Below the pieces are notes generated by a model. The model made no database searches. It had not been told where the DNA came from and saw nothing but the letters and a program-made list of their open reading frames with translations. Position numbers and translations under genes: made by a program. Positions 59,029 through 64,000 of a stretch of 64,000 nucleotides of DNA are shown here, one piece after another. Position 1 is the stretch's first letter, and each line of letters begins with the position of its first letter. This stretch comes from Croceivirga radicis (GTDB lineage Bacteria > Bacteroidota > Bacteroidia > Flavobacteriales > Flavobacteriaceae), in contig NZ_MTBC01000004.1 in the NCBI RefSeq assembly GCF_002072105.2, forward strand, positions 344,913-408,912, given 5' to 3'.

Positions 59029-59901
59029 CTAAAATTTAATCTTTTCAGGTAAATATTTAGCAGCCAATTCTTTGTAATACGGCATCAAGGCAGCCACATC
59101 TGGCTTTACCGGTGCTTTAGTATACAAATCGTACGGATTAAATTTCTTTACCCACTCAAACATCTCTTGATCCTTTTGATTCATTAAATGGGTGTATGCA
59201 TTTTCCTTATGTTGCGCATAAAAAGAATGATATCTTATTATATACAATGCTGGTTCTGGCAGGTAATCTTTCATTACATGGTATAGATACTCATCATGCC
59301 CCCAGCTCATTTTTACCTTATCCAAGCCGCAATTGGCTTCGTAAACACCGTATTTTGTATTGAATTTATCGTTGGTGGTATCAGGATTTAGTTGAAAAAA
59401 CTCTGGATACACTATATTTTCAGAAAAAGCACACCCAACTGGATAAGTATCCCCTACTACTGCCCATTGTGGCTCTCCAAACAAGCATAGTATTTTACCT
59501 AAATCATGTAAAAACCCAGTAAGTACAAACCAGTCTGGATGTCCGTCCGCGCGGATGGCTTCAGACGTTTGCAACAAATGTTGGGTTTGGTCTAAATCTA
59601 TATCTGGATCACTATCATCTACAAGCGTATTTAAAAACTCTACCGCCTCCCAGACACTCATTTCCCGTTTTTGTAGTTTTAAAAATTCTTCTTCTTTCTT
59701 GCAGACAAAATCATATGTTTGGTACGTATGGTTTTCCTTATAAAATTCCCTAACAATAGCTACCCTATCAGAATCCACATAATTTCTAAATTCCTCTTTT
59801 TCCTTTACCGGTTCATCTGGATTAGGATATCTTCTTTTTAAATCATCCTCCCAATCGTCCTCAATACTCAATAAATTTTTATGGTTCTTTAGGTCTTTCA
59901 T
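59029..59901 (-). CDS. Myo-inositol oxygenase (MIOX)
   Basis: Di-iron HD-domain oxygenase converting myo-inositol plus O2 to D-glucuronate. All six metal ligands of the animal enzyme are present: H108, H132-D133 (GFLHDLGKI), H202 (WGHDEY), H225 (IRYHSFY) and D258 (NPYDLYTK). Length 290 fits eukaryotic and bacterial MIOX; N-terminal FRNYVDSDRVAIVREFY and the loop PVGCAFSENIVYPEFFQ are typical. First gene of the operon MIOX-symporter-acetyltransferase-like-uxuA; the palindromic operator is 71 bases upstream. MIOX is uncommon in bacteria outside Bacteroidota and a few others. Confidence 0.95.
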   Translation of the reverse strand: MKDLKNHKNLLSIEDDWEDDLKRRYPNPDEPVKEKEEFRNYVDSDRVAIVREFYKENHTYQTYDFVCKKEEEFLKLQKREMSVWEAVEFLNTLVDDSDPDIDLDQTQHLLQTSEAIRADGHPDWFVLTGFLHDLGKILCLFGEPQWAVVGDTYPVGCAFSENIVYPEFFQLNPDTTNDKFNTKYGVYEANCGLDKVKMSWGHDEYLYHVMKDYLPEPALYIIRYHSFYAQHKENAYTHLMNQKDQEMFEWVKKFNPYDLYTKAPVKPDVAALMPYYKELAAKYLPEKIKF

Positions 59902-59971
59902 AGATTGTCAATTTAAATTTTAGTCGTTATCAGTTGCAATGCTCAAGATACACCTTGCCATTATGTTAAGA

Positions 59972-60000
59972 ATGGATGTATTTTTCAAATACATGGATAT
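59972..60000. promoter_or_regulatory. Perfect inverted-repeat operator between MIOX and GH89 genes
   Basis: Arms ATGTATTT (59976-59983) and AAATACAT (59987-59994), a perfect 8+8 inverted repeat around TTC, with flanking ATGGA copies. It lies 71 bases upstream of MIOX and 165 bases upstream of the divergent GH89 gene, and matches 28 of 29 bases of the element at 54795. Confidence 0.8.
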
Positions 60001-60164
60001 TTAAGGCTTGTTTATTTAAATATAGATAAAAATAAACCTAAAACCATATAGCACAGATAGTTAAAAAATAGTTTTAAGTACTACTAATTTCAATCTATAA
60101 AATCATCTATATACTTGATTTATTTTTACATGGCTACTTTTATACAATGTAGTTTCTTTATTCT

Positions 60165-62303
60165 ATGAAAAACCGTACTTCTAATTTCACCTGCTTAATT
60201 CTCATTGCCATAACCTTGTTAATGAATGCATGTACCACTAAAACTAAAGTACCTGTATCTCCTGAACAAGACGTTTTAGTGCAACTTTTGGGCAAAAGAG
60301 CTAATGAATTTGTTTTAACCTTAGATACCCTTTCTACTACTAAAGGTGATTATTTTGAAGTAGATGCCAAGCCAAAGGAAGTACGTATTAAAGCTTCTTC
60401 TAAAATTGCCCTTACCTACGGAGCTTATTATTATTTAAAACAAATTGGAGCGGCATTCAATAGCTGGGAGGGTACTGCTTTGGATTTACCCGCAAAATGG
60501 CCCCAAAAAAAACTTAGAAAGCAAACACCTTTTGAGTTTAGAAAATACTTGAATGTGGTTACTTATGGTTACACCACACCGTGGTGGGATTGGGAAAGAT
60601 GGAACCAGGAAATTAACTGGATGGCCCTACATGGTATAAATATGCCCACGGCTATGGAAGGGCAGGAATATATCTGGCAAAAATTATGGAAAGAGTATGG
60701 CGTAACACAAGCCGAACTGGACAAACATTTTACCGGCCCTGCTTTTTTACCTTGGCAGCGTATGGGCAATATAAACGGACATGCAGGACCTATACCCCAA
60801 GAATGGATTACTAAAAAAGCCAAACTACAGAAAAAGATTCTGTCAAAAATGCGTGATTTGGGAATGAAACCAGTGGTGCCGGCCTTTAGCGGTTACATAC
60901 CTGCTGCTTTGGCCGAGAAATTTCCGAATGCGAAAATTAGTGAACTTAACGGTTGGTCTGGAGGCGGATTTGATAGCACCTATTTATTAGACCCTAAAGA
61001 CCCATTGTTTAAAGAAATTGGTAAGCGTTTTATAGAACTATATAATCAAGAATACGGCAAGGCCGAATATTATTTGGCAGATAGTTTTAATGAGGTTACA
61101 CCACCTGTTAGTACAGAAAATAAGCTAGATGAATTAGCCGCCTATGGCCAAGTAATTTATGAAACCTTGAACGAAGCCGCTCCTGGTGCCACGTGGGTAA
61201 TGCAAGGTTGGTTATTTGGACATGATGCCGACTTCTGGGAAAAAGACGCCGTTATTGCCTTTTTAAGTAAAGTACCCAACGACAAGTTGATAATCCAAGA
61301 CTTTGGAAACGATAGATACAAAGTTTGGGAAAAACAAGATGCATTTTATGGCAAGCAATGGACGTATGGTTATGTACATAACTACGGCGGCTCTAATCCT
61401 ATTTATGGTGATTTTGATTTTTACAAAGAAGAAATTAATTATTTGCTAGAGCATGATAAGAGCACTAAAGTTTTAGGTTATGGTGTAATGCCAGAAGGTT
61501 TACACCAGAACTCTATGGTTTATGAGTATTTATACGATTTACCTTGGGATAGCAAAATACCCGTTAAAGATTGGCTAAAAACTAACGTTAAAGCTAGGTA
61601 TGGCAAAGATTTTACTAAAGAAACGCTAACCGCCTGGATAAAGTTAGATAGTGCGGTTTATAGCACTAAATATTGGACACCTCGTTGGTGGAACGATCAA
61701 GCAGGAGCTTATTTACTCTTTAAACAACCATCTAAAGAAATAACAGCCTTTAAGGGGCATCCTACCAATCTTAAATTGCTTGAAGAAGCGAATCTTTTGC
61801 TTGAAAAAAATAAAGAAAACAACCCGCTGATACAAGAGGATTTTATAGCACACAAAAGGCACGAACTTTCTCTAAAAATAGATACCCTACTACAACAAGC
61901 TACGTACGCCTACATAAATAACGATTTTGAAAAAGGAGACAGTTTACAGTTACAATTCCATACTTTAATAGACAGCACGGAACAATTATTAGAAAATAGC
62001 AAACTAGACCGTTTGGATTATTGGGTGCAAGAAGCCACAAATTATGGGGACACCCCGGAAACTAAAGCATTTTATAATAAAAACGCACGTTTATTAATTA
62101 ACCAGTGGGGCGGTGTTGGTAATTTAAATAATTATGCCTCCAGAGCTTGGAAAGATCAATACCAATTACTCTATAAATTAAGATGGGATATTTTTTTGGG
62201 TTCTCTTAGAGCCAATTCAGAATTAGGCGGTGAATTAAACCAAGAAAGAATAGAGCAAAACATCAAGGAATGGGATGAATTATGGTTAGACTATCCGCAT
62301 TGA
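60165..62303 (+). CDS. Alpha-N-acetylglucosaminidase lipoprotein, GH89 (NAGLU family)
   Basis: Removes terminal alpha-linked GlcNAc (retaining, like human lysosomal NAGLU). Lipobox MNAC, Cys23, so it is membrane-anchored. The NAGLU N-domain (about 33-115) precedes the barrel, with VVTYGYTTPWWDWERWNQEINW split, GINMPTAMEGQEYIWQKLW, PFLP-type FTGPAFLPWQRMGNINGH, E310 in YLADSFNEVTPP and E444 in VMPEGLHQNS as likely catalytic glutamates, and a helical C-domain. Length 712 is typical. Diverges from the MIOX operon with the operator between them. Confidence 0.96.
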   Translation: MKNRTSNFTCLILIAITLLMNACTTKTKVPVSPEQDVLVQLLGKRANEFVLTLDTLSTTKGDYFEVDAKPKEVRIKASSKIALTYGAYYYLKQIGAAFNSWEGTALDLPAKWPQKKLRKQTPFEFRKYLNVVTYGYTTPWWDWERWNQEINWMALHGINMPTAMEGQEYIWQKLWKEYGVTQAELDKHFTGPAFLPWQRMGNINGHAGPIPQEWITKKAKLQKKILSKMRDLGMKPVVPAFSGYIPAALAEKFPNAKISELNGWSGGGFDSTYLLDPKDPLFKEIGKRFIELYNQEYGKAEYYLADSFNEVTPPVSTENKLDELAAYGQVIYETLNEAAPGATWVMQGWLFGHDADFWEKDAVIAFLSKVPNDKLIIQDFGNDRYKVWEKQDAFYGKQWTYGYVHNYGGSNPIYGDFDFYKEEINYLLEHDKSTKVLGYGVMPEGLHQNSMVYEYLYDLPWDSKIPVKDWLKTNVKARYGKDFTKETLTAWIKLDSAVYSTKYWTPRWWNDQAGAYLLFKQPSKEITAFKGHPTNLKLLEEANLLLEKNKENNPLIQEDFIAHKRHELSLKIDTLLQQATYAYINNDFEKGDSLQLQFHTLIDSTEQLLENSKLDRLDYWVQEATNYGDTPETKAFYNKNARLLINQWGGVGNLNNYASRAWKDQYQLLYKLRWDIFLGSLRANSELGGELNQERIEQNIKEWDELWLDYPH

Positions 62304-62306
62304 TTT

Positions 62307-64000
62307 TTAGTTCAATAATTTACTAGGTGGAAATCCAAATTGCTTTTTAAAACATCTACTAAAATATAGAGGATCTTTAAAGCCTGTAGTATATGCAACT
62401 TCAGAAACATTGTACTTTCTAGATTTTAGTAATTGGGCGGACTTTTTAAGCCTAACCGTACGGATAAACTCATTGGGAGACAAATCTGTAAGCTCCTTAA
62501 TTTTTCTGTATAACTTAGAAGAACTTACTCCCATTTCTTTACATAGATAGGTAGTAGTTAGTTCAGAATTGCCCATTTGATCCATAATGATTTGGGTTAC
62601 TTTCTGCATAAACTCTTCATCTATGGGCGAATGTGTTAGCAAACTTACTTCGCTCTCTACCTCTTCAGAAAATTTAGCTTTTAGCTCTAATCTATTCTTT
62701 ATCATGTTGTCTACAACAGTTCGCAACAGAGCCGGTTCAAAAGGTTTTACAATGTACCCATCTGCACCTGCTCCGTAGCCCTTTACTTTATCTTCATTTT
62801 CAGATAAAGCTGTTAATAGAATTACGGGTATATGGCTTATCTCTTCGTCTTGTTTTAATGCTTTACAAAATTCAATTCCGGTCATTACAGGCATCATTAC
62901 GTCTGCAATACAAAGTATTGGCTTTATTTTTTTACATAGATTTAAACCTTCTTCTCCATTTTCTGCCATATACACCTTATAGAAATCAGATAGGTAATCT
63001 ACCAAGTACTTACGTAGCTCTACATTATCTTCTACAACCAGTATTTTTTGCTTTACTTGGGTGTTATTTTGGGCTTTTTTAGCTGTTATTTCTAGAACTT
63101 CAATTGGCCTATCCTGTTTAGCAGTTACTACATATTCAAAAACTTCATCCTCTGTATAACTATCCCTACCTATAGGCAATTCTACCACAAAAGAACTACC
63201 CTTGCCCAATGCACTATTTACGGTAATGTCTCCTTTATGTAACCCAATTAATGATTTTACCAAGGATAACCCAATTCCAGAGCCGGTATTGTAATCTTTA
63301 TTGTTGGTAGCTTGATAAAAACGACTAAATATTTTATCTAAACTTTTGGCAGGTATACCAATACCATCATCAGAAATTTCTACTACCAGAATATTCTTGT
63401 TGTTCTCCTTGGTACGTAAGAACAAATCTACCGTTCCATATGCCTCGGTAAATTTTAGCGCATTGGATAATAGGTTATATACGATTTTATCGTACTTATC
63501 AGAATCTATCCAGCCCTTAATTTCTTCTTCCTCTACTATAAAATTATAGGTGATGTTCTTTTTAAAAGCAAGTTCTTTAAAAGATTCAAATATGTGCTTG
63601 GTATACAGGACAACATCTGTTTGTGCCACTTTAAGTTTTAGTTCACCGGTCTGGGCTTTTCTAAAATCTAAAACCTGATTTACCAAGTTTAGGAGCCTAC
63701 TGGCATTTTGATAAATTAAATTATACCTACTTTTTTGGTATTCGGTTGCCCCTTCATTATGTTCCAATAGCTGTTTGGACGGACCTAAAATTAAGGTCAA
63801 CGGTGTACGTAATTCGTGCGAAATGTTGGTAAAAAAACGTAGCTTTTCGTTGTTGAGTTTTACATCATGTTCCCGGTTCACCTTTTCGGTAAGCAAATCT
63901 GCCTTTAGCTTACTTCTGTGCTTTAATTCCCTTCTAATCAAAAAAGTAGCAATTGCTATAATTGCCAGCAATAAGGCCAGTGCTTGCGGGGTTAACCAGA
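62307..64000 (-). CDS. Hybrid two-component system regulator (HTCS), N-terminus beyond window
   Basis: Single-chain sensor kinase/response regulator typical of Bacteroidota glycan loci. Visible, in order: the end of a transmembrane helix (LALLLAIIAIATFLI), HisKA with FFTNISHELRTPLTLILGP, HATPase with NLLSNALKFTEA and DDGIGIPAKSLDKIF, a receiver domain (ILVVEDNVELRKYL, CIADVMMPVMTG) and a C-terminal AraC-type helix-turn-helix (LSPNEFIRTVRLKKSAQLL, DPLYFSRCFKKQFGFPPSKLL). The frame stays open to base 64000, so the periplasmic sensor lies outside. It ends 4 bases after the GH89 gene, convergent, and probably controls this locus. Confidence 0.94.
   Translation of the reverse strand, partial: WLTPQALALLLAIIAIATFLIRRELKHRSKLKADLLTEKVNREHDVKLNNEKLRFFTNISHELRTPLTLILGPSKQLLEHNEGATEYQKSRYNLIYQNASRLLNLVNQVLDFRKAQTGELKLKVAQTDVVLYTKHIFESFKELAFKKNITYNFIVEEEEIKGWIDSDKYDKIVYNLLSNALKFTEAYGTVDLFLRTKENNKNILVVEISDDGIGIPAKSLDKIFSRFYQATNNKDYNTGSGIGLSLVKSLIGLHKGDITVNSALGKGSSFVVELPIGRDSYTEDEVFEYVVTAKQDRPIEVLEITAKKAQNNTQVKQKILVVEDNVELRKYLVDYLSDFYKVYMAENGEEGLNLCKKIKPILCIADVMMPVMTGIEFCKALKQDEEISHIPVILLTALSENEDKVKGYGAGADGYIVKPFEPALLRTVVDNMIKNRLELKAKFSEEVESEVSLLTHSPIDEEFMQKVTQIIMDQMGNSELTTTYLCKEMGVSSSKLYRKIKELTDLSPNEFIRTVRLKKSAQLLKSRKYNVSEVAYTTGFKDPLYFSRCFKKQFGFPPSKLLN

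Noticed and set aside
62307-63971. HTCS as a complete gene starting at 63971
   Set aside because: That position is a TTG inside a membrane helix; the frame stays open to the window end, so the gene is cut by the window and not complete.
50004-64000. Heparin/heparan sulfate utilisation locus, suggested by HGSNAT- and NAGLU-like genes
   Set aside because: No polysaccharide lyase, sulfatase or unsaturated glucuronyl hydrolase is present in the visible part, whereas an inositol oxygenase is, which heparan does not explain.

Overview
The window comes from a member of the Bacteroidota, almost certainly a marine-type Flavobacteriaceae (Maribacter/Arenibacter/Zobellia-like; genus not determinable by eye). 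The evidence is two SusC/SusD pairs, a hybrid two-component regulator (HTCS), lipoprotein glycosidases, a VCBS/UnbV repeat protein, an AT-rich base composition, promoter elements of the TAnnTTTG type and no Shine-Dalgarno pattern. Several genes appear to start at TTG or GTG. I see no rRNA, tRNA, CRISPR array, insertion sequence or phage gene. No gene-free stretch exceeds 300 bases; the longest are 54732-55016, 29305-29568, 59902-60164 and 46485-46716.

Region 1 (1-19652) is housekeeping: an MlaD-type lipid-transfer protein (cut by the window edge), a cell-wall amidase, LptD, RidA, a GlcNAc-kinase-like protein, the glycolytic pair pfkA-gapA, a giant TamB, then a rightward cluster tsaD-rsmE-DUF4159-AI-2E transporter-methyltransferase, and a leftward cluster of a D-Ala-D-Ala dipeptidase, an esterase-like lipoprotein and a deoxyribonucleotidase.

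Region 2 (19791-41768) is a polysaccharide utilisation locus whose enzymes fit glycoprotein (N-glycan-like) glycans: GH29 fucosidase, UnbV/VCBS protein, SusD, SusC, GH3, GH20 hexosaminidase, a GHL10-like protein, a CBM9-like protein, GH92 alpha-mannosidase and a sialidase-fold BNR protein. A LytS/LytTR-type two-component pair diverges from the GH92 operon and is the only local regulator.

Region 3 (41928-49861) holds a DUF255 thioredoxin-fold protein, a GMC oxidoreductase with its small subunit (a periplasmic FAD dehydrogenase pair), a KefB/KefF-like potassium efflux pair and a truncated chemoreceptor-like membrane protein.

Region 4 (50004-64000) is the most interesting part. It has a second SusC/SusD pair, a leftward operon of myo-inositol oxygenase, sodium/solute symporter, heparan-alpha-glucosaminide N-acetyltransferase-like membrane protein and mannonate dehydratase, a divergent GH89 alpha-N-acetylglucosaminidase, and an HTCS regulator running off the window. 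A 29-base element with a perfect or near-perfect 8+8 inverted repeat lies upstream of both the SusC gene and the oxygenase operon, tying them into one regulon. The enzymes can be read as one pathway: N-acetylate a terminal alpha-glucosamine, remove the alpha-GlcNAc, and burn glucuronate and inositol through mannonate. That set matches the sugar part of inositol glycolipids (plant GIPC, GPI-type glycans), which is an inference and not proven here.
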